Notes under the pieces: model-generated
The model's database searches: none
What the model was told of the DNA's origin: nothing
What the model saw: the letters and a program-made list of their open reading frames with translations, nothing else
Origin: Desulfurococcaceae archaeon
Lineage (GTDB): Archaea > Thermoproteota > Thermoprotei_A > Sulfolobales > Desulfurococcaceae
Assembly (NCBI GenBank): GCA_023269825.1
Contig: JAGDWI010000001.1
Location: forward strand, 554,492 to 618,491
Direction: 5' to 3'
DNA length: 64,000 nt
Program-made: the position numbers and the translations under genes
Shown here: positions 15,422 through 24,883 of the stretch, piece by piece
Layout of the letters: each line of letters begins with the position of its first letter
Position numbering within the stretch: position 1 is the stretch's first letter

Positions 15422-16352
15422 GTAGCTTCGCCCCCGTTATATACGTGAAAACATCATCCAGTGTTGGTTCTTTAACCATGATTCTCAGTATTTTAACGTT
15501 GTATCTTCTAAATAACTCAATGATATCTATCACTTTCTCCTCTCCTTTCTCCACGTATACTTTGAGCACACTTGAACGAGCTTCAACTCTCCCAATATCC
15601 CTTAGAGCTCTTAGGAGACCCTCGGGGATTCCACCACCCTCGAACTGAACCTCTACTAAGTCACCACTGGGTATGGAGTCCTTTAACTCACTTATTGTTC
15701 CAAGAGCGCGTAGTTTACCCTTATATATGATAGCTATTCTCTCGCAGACTTTCTCGGCTTCGAACATGTCGTTTGTCGCTATGATAACAGTTGTACCTTC
15801 ATCTCTGAGTTTCTTGATTACGTCCCACAGCGCATGCTTCGATAAAACATCGACTTGAGCTGTTGGTTCATCGAGTATTGCTACTCTGGGTTTCTGGATC
15901 AGTACTTTCGCTAACTCAACTTTCTTCCTAGTACCCCCGCTCAACTGGTAGAATTGCTTGTTCCTATGCTCCCATAATCCAAGTAGCTCCATTACGTCTT
16001 GAACCACTTTCTTCGCTTCACTAGACGAGTACCCTACTATCCTCGCATGCCATGTCAACAACTCATATGGCTTATCAATCCACATCGCCTTAGGATCCTG
16101 GAAAGCTATTCCAACGAGTTTTCTCACCACGTAGTCTTCTCTTGTAACACTGTGCCCGTATACGTAGATATCTCCACTCGTAGGTTTGTAAACAGTGGCG
16201 ATTGTCAGTAGAGTCGTTGTTTTACCTGAGCCATTTGGACCAAGTAAACCGAATACCTCGTTCTCATATATATCTAGGTTCAAGTTATCTACAGCTGTGA
16301 AGTCACCGAATTTCTTCGTGAAGTTCTCTATTTCAACAGCCTTCGACTTCAC
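15408..16352 (-). CDS. ABC transporter ATP-binding protein (DrrA/CcmA type)
   Basis: A 314-residue nucleotide-binding subunit. Walker A is GPNGSGKTT, the signature is QLSGGTRKKVELAKVL, and Walker B is VAILDEPTAQVD with an H-loop equivalent in VIIATND. A C-terminal extension of about 90 residues is typical of DrrA-like exporters. It is the first gene of the exporter operon and is transcribed divergently from the Mrp antiporter cluster. It powers the two ABC-2 permeases that follow. The GTG start lies after GGTGA. Confidence 0.9.
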   Translation of the reverse strand: MKSKAVEIENFTKKFGDFTAVDNLNLDIYENEVFGLLGPNGSGKTTTLLTIATVYKPTSGDIYVYGHSVTREDYVVRKLVGIAFQDPKAMWIDKPYELLTWHARIVGYSSSEAKKVVQDVMELLGLWEHRNKQFYQLSGGTRKKVELAKVLIQKPRVAILDEPTAQVDVLSKHALWDVIKKLRDEGTTVIIATNDMFEAEKVCERIAIIYKGKLRALGTISELKDSIPSGDLVEVQFEGGGIPEGLLRALRDIGRVEARSSVLKVYVEKGEEKVIDIIELFRRYNVKILRIMVKEPTLDDVFTYITGAKLREES

Positions 16353-16377
16353 TCTGTAATCACCATGTTAAGCTACT

Positions 16378-16391
16378 TATTTTTAAATTTT
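16378..16391. promoter_or_regulatory. AT-rich divergent promoter region between exporter and Mrp operons
   Basis: The stretch around TTTTTAAATTTTTA is nearly symmetric and could serve as TATA element for both the minus-strand ABC exporter (start 16352) and the plus-strand Mrp operon (start 16412). The gap between the genes is only 59 bp, so the two promoters must overlap. Confidence 0.4.
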
Positions 16392-16411
16392 TACGTGCTA
16401 ATTACTTAAAT

Positions 16412-16702
16412 TTGGTTGAGAAATTGAATGAGTACTTAGAGTTAGTTATGCTTATTGGAGCCCCTCTATACATTGCTGCAGTTATATTGTACTCAGTTAG
16501 ATTACTTAAGGGTCCAACAATACCAGATATTATTCTAGCAGTTGACTGTCTCTCATATGACCTCGCTGTTTTCTTAATGGCTCTCACATTATACTATAAG
16601 ACACCGTTCCTGGTTGCACCCTCAATTATGCTAGCTCTATGGGTTTACCTACTGGATGTATATGTATCAAAGTACCTTGTGACACGAGAGGTGGGAAAAT
16701 GA
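16412..16702 (+). CDS. mnhF: Mrp-type Na+/H+ antiporter subunit F
   Basis: A 96-residue protein with three membrane spans and the MrpF pattern: SVRLLKGPTIPDIILAVDCL in the first loop and PFLVAPSIMLALWVYL in the third helix. It starts a seven-gene Mrp cluster. The TTG 16412 start has no clear Shine-Dalgarno motif and lies about 25 bp after an AT-rich promoter, so the message may be leaderless. The downstream gene overlaps by 4 bp. Confidence 0.88.
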   Translation: MVEKLNEYLELVMLIGAPLYIAAVILYSVRLLKGPTIPDIILAVDCLSYDLAVFLMALTLYYKTPFLVAPSIMLALWVYLLDVYVSKYLVTREVGK

Positions 16703-17058
16703 TTGAACTCATATTATTCTGGACTGGAGCATGCTTATTCATTGTGGGCGGTGTATTCGACTTATTGGCAGCTATTGGAATGATCAGGTTCCCGAACTTC
16801 TACGTTAGATTACACGCTGCAACCATTGGAGCAATATATGGAGCCGTAGTACCACTCATAGGCATATCATTAATGGCCCTGGGCTCACCAGACATCCCGA
16901 GTAGATATGCTGTAGCTGGTGCATCGCTTGTAACTGCTCTTATACTACTAGTGGTTTCACCTGTTGGAAGCCATGTTTTAGCTTACGCTGCACATAAATC
17001 TCGTAGTGTACCATGGAGCCCTGTGGTTGATGCACTAGAGGAGGATGAAGAGAAATGA
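16699..17058 (+). CDS. mnhG: Mrp-type Na+/H+ antiporter subunit G
   Basis: About 119 residues with three membrane spans. The MrpG motif GMIRFPNFYVRLHAATIGA is complete. ATG 16699 is chosen because it forms an ATGA overlap with the mnhF stop; a longer frame extending back into mnhF is not supported. The acidic C-terminal tail (DALEEDEEK) is cytoplasmic. It contributes to the membrane scaffold of the antiporter. Confidence 0.88.
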   Translation: MIELILFWTGACLFIVGGVFDLLAAIGMIRFPNFYVRLHAATIGAIYGAVVPLIGISLMALGSPDIPSRYAVAGASLVTALILLVVSPVGSHVLAYAAHKSRSVPWSPVVDALEEDEEK

Positions 17059-17315
17059 TTATAACACTGATTCTACTAATAGCTTCCTTAATCCTTAGTA
17101 TTGTATTCGTTTACATGGCTATTACTGAGCGGGATTTATTGAAAGCAACAGCGTTCTCAGCTGGTCAAAGCATTTGCTACGCTACAATACTTCAAGCAAT
17201 GGGAGCTGCTGACATCGCCATGACCTACGTAGCCGTCTCCGCTGGATTATACTCCGCTATACTTGTTTTCGTTATAAGTAAAACGGAGAGATTCGAAGAG
17301 GTGAGCTCAGAGTGA
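17055..17315 (+). CDS. MbhD/DUF4040-like antiporter subunit
   Basis: An 86-residue protein with three hydrophobic helices. It resembles the DUF4040/MbhD unit, which corresponds to a C-terminal part of MrpA (ERDLLKATAFSAGQSICYAT, then MGAADIAMTYVAVSAG). The large NuoL-like part of MrpA is not attached here. It overlaps the neighbouring genes by 4 bp on each side, so translation is coupled through the cluster. Confidence 0.75.
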   Translation: MIITLILLIASLILSIVFVYMAITERDLLKATAFSAGQSICYATILQAMGAADIAMTYVAVSAGLYSAILVFVISKTERFEEVSSE

Positions 17316-18046
17316 AGAGAGTTATTGTGCTTGTTGTTTTAGTTTTAATCGCAGTGGTTTCCTCAGTGATTACTCCACTAGTGATCAGCATTGAAGTACC
17401 CCGGTATCTGAAAGACCTAAGCAGGTACTATATTATTAACACAATCAAGGACACAGCGAGCCCGGAAGCTGTTGCAGCCATAGTATGGGATTACAGGGGA
17501 TTAGATACTGTTTATGAAACACTGGTATTATACCTAGCTATCGTGGGTGGATTAACCATATTCATGTATACGGGTGAGCTCGCGAGAAAAACACCTGTGG
17601 GTTTAACGCTGCTGTCTAGAACCGCTACGAAGATCATCACGGTACTCATATCCACGGTGTCAGCGGCAATAGCTTTCCACGGTCATTTAACACCTGGCGG
17701 CGGATTCCCCGGTGGATCAGCTCTAGCTGTTGCAACAATGCTCATTATACCAGTATTCTCAATTAACACTCTACTAGAGAAGGGTGTGACGTCAACTAAG
17801 CTCGTGGCGATAAGAGGAGTCTCTCTAACAGGGTTGGGGTTAGTTGCTTTACTACCAGTAATTAGAGGCTTAGAGATTGTTACTAATCAGAGATTCTACC
17901 CTGGCTACCTAGATGGATTTATTCTAAGTGGTAGTATATCACTATATAATCTCCTAGAATTCTTAGCTGTCGCATCAGGTTTCACAGCTGTAGCACTCTA
18001 CTTATCTATACCCGAGGAATACTATAAAGGTGGAGACAATGCTTGA
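17312..18046 (+). CDS. mnhB: MbhE-like plus MnhB domain fusion, antiporter subunit B
   Basis: A 244-residue protein. The first 100 residues resemble MbhE (AIVWDYRGLDTVYETLVLYLA), which corresponds to the tail of MrpA. The rest is the MnhB domain with the hallmark FHGHLTPGGGFPGGSALAVA and four further helices. In Thermococcales the two parts are separate genes (mbhE, mbhF), so the fusion is notable. The start is GTG 17312, overlapping the previous stop as GTGA. Confidence 0.85.
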   Translation: MKRVIVLVVLVLIAVVSSVITPLVISIEVPRYLKDLSRYYIINTIKDTASPEAVAAIVWDYRGLDTVYETLVLYLAIVGGLTIFMYTGELARKTPVGLTLLSRTATKIITVLISTVSAAIAFHGHLTPGGGFPGGSALAVATMLIIPVFSINTLLEKGVTSTKLVAIRGVSLTGLGLVALLPVIRGLEIVTNQRFYPGYLDGFILSGSISLYNLLEFLAVASGFTAVALYLSIPEEYYKGGDNA

Positions 18047-18440
18047 AGAATTCACTTTCACTCTACTAATCAGTGTCTTAGCAATAAACTTCCTGATATC
18101 TATATACGGCATAGTATATAGAAGGAGTTTAACCAAGAAATTAATATCTCTCACGATTCTCTCAGACACAGTATTCGTTGCAATAATCCTCGCGGGGCTC
18201 ATATACACATACCCTATTGTTCCACCAGTATACAGTGACATGCAGGGTGGAGAAGCAGAGTTCCTGGCAACTCACGCATCTGATCCACTGCCACAGGCAC
18301 TTGTCTTAACTGGTATAGTGATAGGTTTAGCTACTAATTCATTAATAGCTTTCGGGATAATTCAAACCTATCGGTTGACAGGGACCATTGATGCGAGAAA
18401 AGCCGTTAAAACGCTTCTAGAGGAGGGTGCGGAGTATTGA
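18039..18440 (+). CDS. mnhC: Mrp-type Na+/H+ antiporter subunit C (NuoK-like)
   Basis: About 133 residues with three membrane helices. The conserved segment ASDPLPQALVLTGIVIGLAT is the MrpC/NuoK core motif. ATG 18039 follows GGTGGAG at 18029-18035; GTG 18030 would lie inside that motif. It overlaps the previous gene slightly. MrpC is homologous to complex I NuoK and lies next to the proton- or sodium-pumping MrpD. Confidence 0.88.
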   Translation: MLEEFTFTLLISVLAINFLISIYGIVYRRSLTKKLISLTILSDTVFVAIILAGLIYTYPIVPPVYSDMQGGEAEFLATHASDPLPQALVLTGIVIGLATNSLIAFGIIQTYRLTGTIDARKAVKTLLEEGAEY

Positions 18441-18922
18441 TCAAGTACATAGTAGTTGGTTTACTAGTATTCCTGGTTTACATGGTGTTCGTGGGTTCTC
18501 TCTCACTATACACTGTTTTAACAGGTTTACTCGTATCATTTATCTTAAGCGCTGTCTCAGCGAAGTACCTTGTAGTGGATGAGAAGAAGCTACTTGATGC
18601 TGGGAGACTATTATATATGGTATACTATTTCTTCAAGTACATAACCATCATAGAGATCAAAGCACACATGGATGTGGTTAAGAGAATCATAAACATGGAT
18701 ATTAATCCAGGAATAGTCAAAGTACCCGTGAACGTTAAATCAAGGTACGCGAGACTATTAGTAATGGGCTCTATAACTAATACACCTGGAACAGTGGTAG
18801 TTGATGAGAGAAACGACTACTTCTACGTTAACTGGATAAGTGTAACCACGAAGGAACCAGTTAAAGCGAGAAAGGAGATCAGCGAGGAGTTCGAGTACTA
18901 TGCTTACAAGATATTTGAGTAA
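18437..18922 (+). CDS. mnhE: Mrp-type Na+/H+ antiporter subunit E
   Basis: A 161-residue protein with two to three N-terminal membrane helices and a cytoplasmic C-terminal domain. The motif ARLLVMGSITNTPGTVVVD matches the MrpE signature (LLANSITLTPGT). It overlaps mnhC by 4 bp and adjoins mnhD. It is an accessory subunit needed for assembly of Mrp complexes. Confidence 0.87.
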   Translation: MIKYIVVGLLVFLVYMVFVGSLSLYTVLTGLLVSFILSAVSAKYLVVDEKKLLDAGRLLYMVYYFFKYITIIEIKAHMDVVKRIINMDINPGIVKVPVNVKSRYARLLVMGSITNTPGTVVVDERNDYFYVNWISVTTKEPVKARKEISEEFEYYAYKIFE

Positions 18923-18934
18923 GTGGTGTATGAG

Positions 18935-20479
18935 ATGATCGAGATCATAGCTGGCCTTATCCCATTCCTCCCAGCATTCGCTGGCTTCACTATCCCAGTA
19001 GTATACTTAGTTTCCAGGAAGAGATTAGTTGTCATGGGTTACGCTGCGCTCGTAATGACCATTGTAGCGGCTTTATCCGCAATTGTTGCAGTGGAAGCCT
19101 ACAGCGTGGACCACCCCCTCGTGTTCAAAGCAGGTGGTTGGCCTGCACCAGTTGGGATAACCTACATTGTAGATAGATTCTGTGCAGTAGTGGGTTTACT
19201 GACTTCTCTCATCGTGCTCGCCATAATGCTTTATAGTTTAAGCTACATTGTTGATGAAGCATACCCCTGGTACACGATATTACTACTAGGCAACGAGGCT
19301 GGATTACTCGGTGTAACTTACACTGGTGACTTATTTAATTTATTCGTGATGCTTGAAGTCACAGGTGTATCATCTTACGCGCTGGTAATGTATTATAGGA
19401 GGAGACCTATATCCCTTATCTCGGGTTTAAAGTATGCTTTCATTGGTTCACTGGGTACATCACTCTACCTCCTAGCAATGGGGTTAACATATAGTTTCTA
19501 CGGCACATTGAACCTAGTGGATTTCTCCTACAAAGCAATAAGTAGTAGTGAATTACAAGTATTCGCTTATGGTTTAATACTTGTACTCGCTTCTTGGACT
19601 TTCAGCATTAAAAGCGGGGTTTTCCCAAACCACTTCTGGTTACCGGATGCACACCCAGCTGCTCCAACCCCTATATCTGCACTGCTAAGTGGGCTCGTCG
19701 TTAACACGGGGGTAATTGGTTTATACAAGTTCTTTTACATTGCTTCATGGAGTACTACTAAACCCCCATTAAACACAATAACGCACTTAGTGTCTCTTGT
19801 AACAATCACGATGGGTGCATTATCAGGTGTTTTCGGAGCACTATTAATGAATATTCAGAGAGATATTAAGAGATTGATAGCGTACTCAACGGTTATGAAT
19901 CTAGGTTTCTTATTCATGGGTGTTAGTTGCTTAACACTGAAGGGTTTACAGGCCACATTATACTACGTTATAACTCACTCACTCGCTAAATCAACATTAT
20001 TCCTGAGTACTGGTGTATTCATTAAAGCAGCGGAGTCAAGGAACCTAAGTGACTTATCTGGTGCAGGAATGAAGTTTAAAGTTGCTGGCGTAGCTTTCGC
20101 TGCTTCAACTCTAACGCTAGCCGGGATACCTCCTCTACCAGGGTTCCTTGCTAAACTACTGCTATATGAGGCCCTCTTCGAGTACAACGTGGTATTAGCT
20201 GTACTGATGATTATTGCAAGCGCTATTGGTTTACTAGCTTACATGAAAATGCTGTACATCATAGTGTTCGGGACAACTGTGACTCAGCTCAGAGGAGTAG
20301 ACATGAAGCTGGCTCAAACAACACTAGTAGTTCTCACAGCTCTCATAGTGTTAGTGGGAGTAGTCTTCCTATTCAACCCTGATTTAACGCAGAGCATAGT
20401 GGGTTCAGCTGCAATGCAATCAACCGTTAACATTGAGGAGTACATTGAGTACGTGAAAAACACTTTTATTCAACCATAG
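18935..20479 (+). CDS. mnhD: Mrp-type Na+/H+ antiporter subunit D (NuoN/NuoM-like)
   Basis: A protein of about 514 residues with some 14 membrane helices, of the NuoL/M/N family. The core KSGVFPNHFWLPDAHPAAPT, then PISALLSGLVVNTG, holds the conserved lysine and histidine of the channel, and SSYALVMYY follows the conserved MLEVTG. It is probably the ion-translocating subunit here, because no full MrpA is present in the cluster. ATG 18935 follows GGTG by six bases; GTG 18923, directly after the mnhE stop, is an alternative. It is the last gene of the operon. Confidence 0.9.
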   Translation: MIEIIAGLIPFLPAFAGFTIPVVYLVSRKRLVVMGYAALVMTIVAALSAIVAVEAYSVDHPLVFKAGGWPAPVGITYIVDRFCAVVGLLTSLIVLAIMLYSLSYIVDEAYPWYTILLLGNEAGLLGVTYTGDLFNLFVMLEVTGVSSYALVMYYRRRPISLISGLKYAFIGSLGTSLYLLAMGLTYSFYGTLNLVDFSYKAISSSELQVFAYGLILVLASWTFSIKSGVFPNHFWLPDAHPAAPTPISALLSGLVVNTGVIGLYKFFYIASWSTTKPPLNTITHLVSLVTITMGALSGVFGALLMNIQRDIKRLIAYSTVMNLGFLFMGVSCLTLKGLQATLYYVITHSLAKSTLFLSTGVFIKAAESRNLSDLSGAGMKFKVAGVAFAASTLTLAGIPPLPGFLAKLLLYEALFEYNVVLAVLMIIASAIGLLAYMKMLYIIVFGTTVTQLRGVDMKLAQTTLVVLTALIVLVGVVFLFNPDLTQSIVGSAAMQSTVNIEEYIEYVKNTFIQP

Positions 20480-20497
20480 TCAGCAAGCTACATAACA

Positions 20498-20869
20498 CTA
20501 CTCGCTTAGCTCTATTTCGACTACGTCTCCATCACTTAAACCAAGTACCTCCCTTAGTTTAACTCCCGACACGACTTCCAGTACTCTGCAGTCATGCCTA
20601 GTTAAAGCAGGTTTAACAACGAGTACGCGTATGCCTCTTAAGAAACCGCGGTAAGCATAGACTACTCCAAGACCTGGTTTAGGTGGAGGAATAATGAGCG
20701 GCTTGAAGCCCCCTATGATTTCCTCCAGGCATTTATCGAGTTTAATGTTCAATGTCCCTGGGTATGGTTTAACACCGAGTAATTTCTCGAACTCTAAACC
20801 ATACTCCTCCACGTACCTAGATGCTTCACGAGTACCAGATACAATTACTCCACGTATATTGAGCGTCAA
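20498..20869 (-). CDS. ribK: CTP-dependent riboflavin kinase
   Basis: A 123-residue protein of the archaeal RibK family (DUF120). The substrate-binding motif VKPYPGTLNIKL and the C-terminal REVLGLSDGDVVEIEL are both typical. It phosphorylates riboflavin to FMN using CTP in the archaeal pathway. It lies tail-to-tail with mnhD. Flavin supply is relevant to the NuoF, Etf and lactate dehydrogenase proteins in this window, but the gene is not in their operons. Confidence 0.88.
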   Translation of the reverse strand: MTLNIRGVIVSGTREASRYVEEYGLEFEKLLGVKPYPGTLNIKLDKCLEEIIGGFKPLIIPPPKPGLGVVYAYRGFLRGIRVLVVKPALTRHDCRVLEVVSGVKLREVLGLSDGDVVEIELSE

Positions 20870-20948
20870 ATAATAACTCCCTCTTTAAGATTCATCGACT
20901 ATACTTGCATAGAAGACACTGTAATTATAGGTGAAATAAGAGTAAAAA

Positions 20949-22775
20949 CTACTTTAATTCAATTATTTTCTCGAGGACAGGTATCACGTACTCTAATTCG
21001 AGTTTTCTAAGTGCATCCCTCCTGGGTACTCCTCTCTCATCCCATCCACGTAGATCATAGTACATGTCGAGCATTTCATTATACTTCTGGAAATCTAATT
21101 TGTGCCCAGCATAAGGCCCCTTAGTTAACGGGTACTTAAACCACTTCAATGGAGCATAATCCATTTCTCTACTCCAATACCCGTGTTCACGTATCCAGTA
21201 GGCTCTAATCAATGAGTATATTCTACTACCAATCACTCTGATTTCATCCAAGCTCCACGCTAACCCAGTTACAGCTGTCAATAGCCTAGGGTAGTACTCT
21301 AAGTCTAATCCTACTTCAACCCATGGTAGCCTACAAGTAGTCAGTGACTCGAACATTCCGCCCCTGATATCCTGTAGGAACACGAGTCTCTCGGTTTTAT
21401 CCCTAGTGTATCCAAGTCTATCCGTTTTAACCTCGTAACTTATAATCCACGCATCCTTATGGTGTGCTCCTATAGGTGATGTACCGTAAGCTAGAGCCAT
21501 TCCTGGTGCAACGTGGCAGTCATACGCTGAAACCTCTAATCCTTTAACGTGTACTGCGAAGCCCTCTGCTTCTCTACCGAGGCTTCTAGCCATTCTCGCA
21601 ACTCCCTCAGCGATGAATGCTCCCAACCCTCTCCTGTAAGCTACATCCAGCGTTAACCTCTTGATCTCCCTGTAGTCCCCCCAGTCGAGTTTCTCATGCA
21701 CTAATCCCCGCTCACTTGCCTCCATGTAGAATCCCAGTGAGTTACCTAGACTGATTGTGTCTACACCTAGTTTATCAGCTAGTTTATTTACTTCTCCAAC
21801 TCTGCGTAAGTCACTTAGGAGTATGTTACTACCGAGCATTGCAACATTCTCGTAGTCTAATTCGCTCTCCTCGCCCGTATCATCAAGGATCACGTTTCCG
21901 CACGCCATATTGCAGAATGGGCACCCACGCCTATTGACTTTGAGTTTCTCCATTAAATCTCCGCTTATTGATTCATACTCATCCCATACTCCCTCCCTGA
22001 AATTCATTGTGGGTAGACAACTGTTCTGATTACTCCAAACTATTGTCCCCATTGTACCCTGCCTGATCCAGAACTCGTAGTTATCGCTCCTCAGTATCCT
22101 ATTGTATGCTTCCTCAGTTAACCTCCTGAATTCCTCTTTATTCGCTACTGATGGTTCAAGAGAGCCCTTAACAACAATTGCCTTAAGCTTCTTACTACCC
22201 ATGACTGCTCCAATACCGGGTCTACCTCCACTTCTACCCTTCTGCGAGATGATGGTAGCATATCTAACGAGGTTTTCGCCTGCTGGACCAATCAACAGTA
22301 TACCTGTATTTCTATCGTGTTCCCTAACTAGCTTCTCCTCCGCTGTAAACGCATCTAAACCCCACAAGTCCTCGGCATCCCTGAACTCGACTCTATTATT
22401 CTCAACGTAGAGGTAGCCCGGTTTCCTGAATGCTCCTGTTACAATTATTGCGTCAAAACCTGTTCTCTTCAAGTGGAAACTAGCCATGGATCCAAGGTTT
22501 CCGTCACCGTAACCGAGTGTCAGCGGGCTCTTAGATGCGACTTGCACTTTCCCACTGCTGGGTAGAGGCAGCGATGAAAGCGGCCCCGTGGCGACGACGA
22601 GGTGGTTATAGGGTGAAAACGGGTCTACTCCAATAGGGTTTAAATCCCACAGGAGCCTCGCTGCTAATCCTCTACCACCCAGGTAATCAGTGTAGTAGGA
22701 TGGATCAAGAGTTACTTCCTTGACTTGTTTAACAGTGAGATCCACGTATAGTACTTTACCCCACCAACCATGCAA
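20949..22775 (-). CDS. aor: Tungsten-containing aldehyde:ferredoxin oxidoreductase
   Basis: A 608-residue AOR-family enzyme. The N-terminal tungstopterin domain begins MHGWWGKVLYVDL. The pterin segment GRSGGRPGIGAVMGSKKLKA is typical of the family. The [4Fe-4S] ligands are CPFCNMAC near residue 290 plus a later cysteine in TTCRLPW. The active-site region SAYDCHVAPGMALAYGTSPI is present. It oxidises aldehydes to acids and reduces ferredoxin. Which paralogue it is (AOR, FOR, GAPOR or WOR type) cannot be settled by eye; the length fits AOR or FOR. It is probably transcribed alone from a TATA box at 22806-22816. Confidence 0.92.
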   Translation of the reverse strand: MHGWWGKVLYVDLTVKQVKEVTLDPSYYTDYLGGRGLAARLLWDLNPIGVDPFSPYNHLVVATGPLSSLPLPSSGKVQVASKSPLTLGYGDGNLGSMASFHLKRTGFDAIIVTGAFRKPGYLYVENNRVEFRDAEDLWGLDAFTAEEKLVREHDRNTGILLIGPAGENLVRYATIISQKGRSGGRPGIGAVMGSKKLKAIVVKGSLEPSVANKEEFRRLTEEAYNRILRSDNYEFWIRQGTMGTIVWSNQNSCLPTMNFREGVWDEYESISGDLMEKLKVNRRGCPFCNMACGNVILDDTGEESELDYENVAMLGSNILLSDLRRVGEVNKLADKLGVDTISLGNSLGFYMEASERGLVHEKLDWGDYREIKRLTLDVAYRRGLGAFIAEGVARMARSLGREAEGFAVHVKGLEVSAYDCHVAPGMALAYGTSPIGAHHKDAWIISYEVKTDRLGYTRDKTERLVFLQDIRGGMFESLTTCRLPWVEVGLDLEYYPRLLTAVTGLAWSLDEIRVIGSRIYSLIRAYWIREHGYWSREMDYAPLKWFKYPLTKGPYAGHKLDFQKYNEMLDMYYDLRGWDERGVPRRDALRKLELEYVIPVLEKIIELK

Positions 22776-22805
22776 GAATATACACCATGATTAAATAAGA
22801 GTAGC

Positions 22806-22816
22806 TTATAAAAATA
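22806..22816 (-). promoter_or_regulatory. TATA box for the aldehyde:ferredoxin oxidoreductase gene
   Basis: On the minus strand the sequence TATTTTTATAAG lies about 35 bp upstream of the ATG at 22775. This gives a transcription start close to the start codon, as in a leaderless or short-leader message. Confidence 0.45.
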
Positions 22817-22836
22817 CTTTAAACACGGCAACTAGG

Positions 22837-22845
22837 TTTAAAAAT
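22837..22845 (+). promoter_or_regulatory. Box A (TATA) for tRNA-Ile
   Basis: The sequence TTTAAAAAT sits about 30 bp before the mature 5' end of the tRNA at 22871, the usual spacing for archaeal tRNA promoters. Confidence 0.5.
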
Positions 22846-22870
22846 CTCGGTTAAATAATACATGGATTAG

Positions 22871-22944
22871 GGGCCCGTAGCTCAGCTTGGTGGAGCGCCC
22901 GGCTGATAACCGGGAGGACCGGGGTTCAAATCCCCGCGGGCCCA
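22871..22944 (+). tRNA. tRNA-Ile (anticodon GAT)
   Basis: A perfect cloverleaf: acceptor GGGCCCG/CGGGCCC, D stem GCTC/GAGC, anticodon stem CCCGG/CCGGG with loop CTGATAA (anticodon GAT) and T stem CGGGG/CCCCG with loop TTCAAAT. The discriminator is A. There is no intron and CCA is not encoded. Accessory DNA remnants start about 100 bp downstream. Confidence 0.95.
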
Positions 22945-23051
22945 CTACACATACATTTAGTCAACTACTTGTCCCTACGGATCAAGAATCTCTATTAGCT
23001 CTAAGCATGATGGGATAATCCAATGCTTTACTCTACATTATCACGTGCTGA

Positions 23052-23835
<784 letters not shown>

Positions 23836-23917
23836 TCACCCCTAACAATGTTGATTACTACCTGGTTCAACATTACTTTTTACTGTGCATAGCTATAATT
23901 CCATGTGAAACATGGAA

Positions 23918-24883
23918 TTAAAGTTTGGTTCTCGCTTGATAACCGACTTGTTCTCCTCCAGTTTTCTTTTTTAAGATCTCATTGATTTTAACTACTGGTA
24001 TAGCTAGGTTTTCCCCGTGCTCGTAGAATACGTCTCCCCCAATGAATACTATGTCTGGTTGCTGGGATCTAGCGAGTAGTTTGTAGGAGTGGTCTCCATT
24101 AATTAACGGCATGGATTTCAATGGGTTTTTCAAATCATATATTATTAGGTCGGATGCTGAATCTTTCTCAACGAAGCCGTTATCTATTCCAGTTGCTCTG
24201 TATAGGTTTGTCAGTAGTTTAAAGGATAAACTTGGGTCACCGGTAGCCATGTATACTTCCTCAATAGCTGTCGTAGTGTTCCCGTATCCTCTAGCATCTA
24301 CTAGTACGCAGTTGTCTCTTATTTCACTTGGTTTACAGATCGCTGATGAATAGTGACTTATCTTCTTGTCCTCGTAGTAAATGTACTCACCGTCTTGTTC
24401 AAGTAGTACAGTGAAGGGGTTCCCTGAAACAGTTCCCCTCTCAGCTATGATCCCTAATCGCAGACTATTCTCTCTAGCTATATCTACAACGACCTCCGGG
24501 TGACTCGTTGAAGCCACGGGCAACGTTACACCACTCATATACGCGTTCACTACTCCGGCTTTAGCTAATTTCCTCAACTCCTCTCTAGTGAAGACGCTTA
24601 AGTCGAAGCCTCTTATTCCTCTTACAACGTACTCAACTATGTCTACTAGTAGACTGTAGCCATGAGCTATAACTGCGTCTCCATTGAAATCGTAAACTAG
24701 CTCCGATAACTCGTACTCTGGTTCGGGTTCGCCTTCACCAGTGTCTCTTATCCTAGTTCCATAAATGAACACGTAGCCTTGCTTGAAACCAGTACTGGAG
24801 AGATACCAAGCGTTCTTAAACAAACACCTAGTGGTTAAACCAGTGGACAAACCCCTCTCCCTTGTTAACCATGGATTCACCAA
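23918..24883 (-). CDS. Amidohydrolase-like protein lacking the canonical metal motif
   Basis: A 321-residue protein with the look of an amidohydrolase/chlorohydrolase barrel. It has an N-terminal strand region ending in FNGDAVIAHGYSLLVD, where active enzymes have G-x-x-D-x-H-x-H, and a C-terminal segment SASDLIIYDLKNPL, where the family has the sheet-forming A-D-x-x-x-x-D motif. No HxH is visible, so catalysis of the classic kind is doubtful. TTG 24883 and the adjacent GTG are both possible starts and no ribosome-binding site is clear. It stands alone between accessory remnants and the SAM hydrolase gene. A role in binding rather than hydrolysis is possible. Confidence 0.6.
   Translation of the reverse strand: MVNPWLTRERGLSTGLTTRCLFKNAWYLSSTGFKQGYVFIYGTRIRDTGEGEPEPEYELSELVYDFNGDAVIAHGYSLLVDIVEYVVRGIRGFDLSVFTREELRKLAKAGVVNAYMSGVTLPVASTSHPEVVVDIARENSLRLGIIAERGTVSGNPFTVLLEQDGEYIYYEDKKISHYSSAICKPSEIRDNCVLVDARGYGNTTTAIEEVYMATGDPSLSFKLLTNLYRATGIDNGFVEKDSASDLIIYDLKNPLKSMPLINGDHSYKLLARSQQPDIVFIGGDVFYEHGENLAIPVVKINEILKKKTGGEQVGYQARTKL

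Noticed and set aside
16639-16698. Longer N-terminus for MnhG
   Set aside because: The extra 20 residues read mnhF in another frame. ATG 16699 forms the usual ATGA overlap and starts directly with the MrpG helix.
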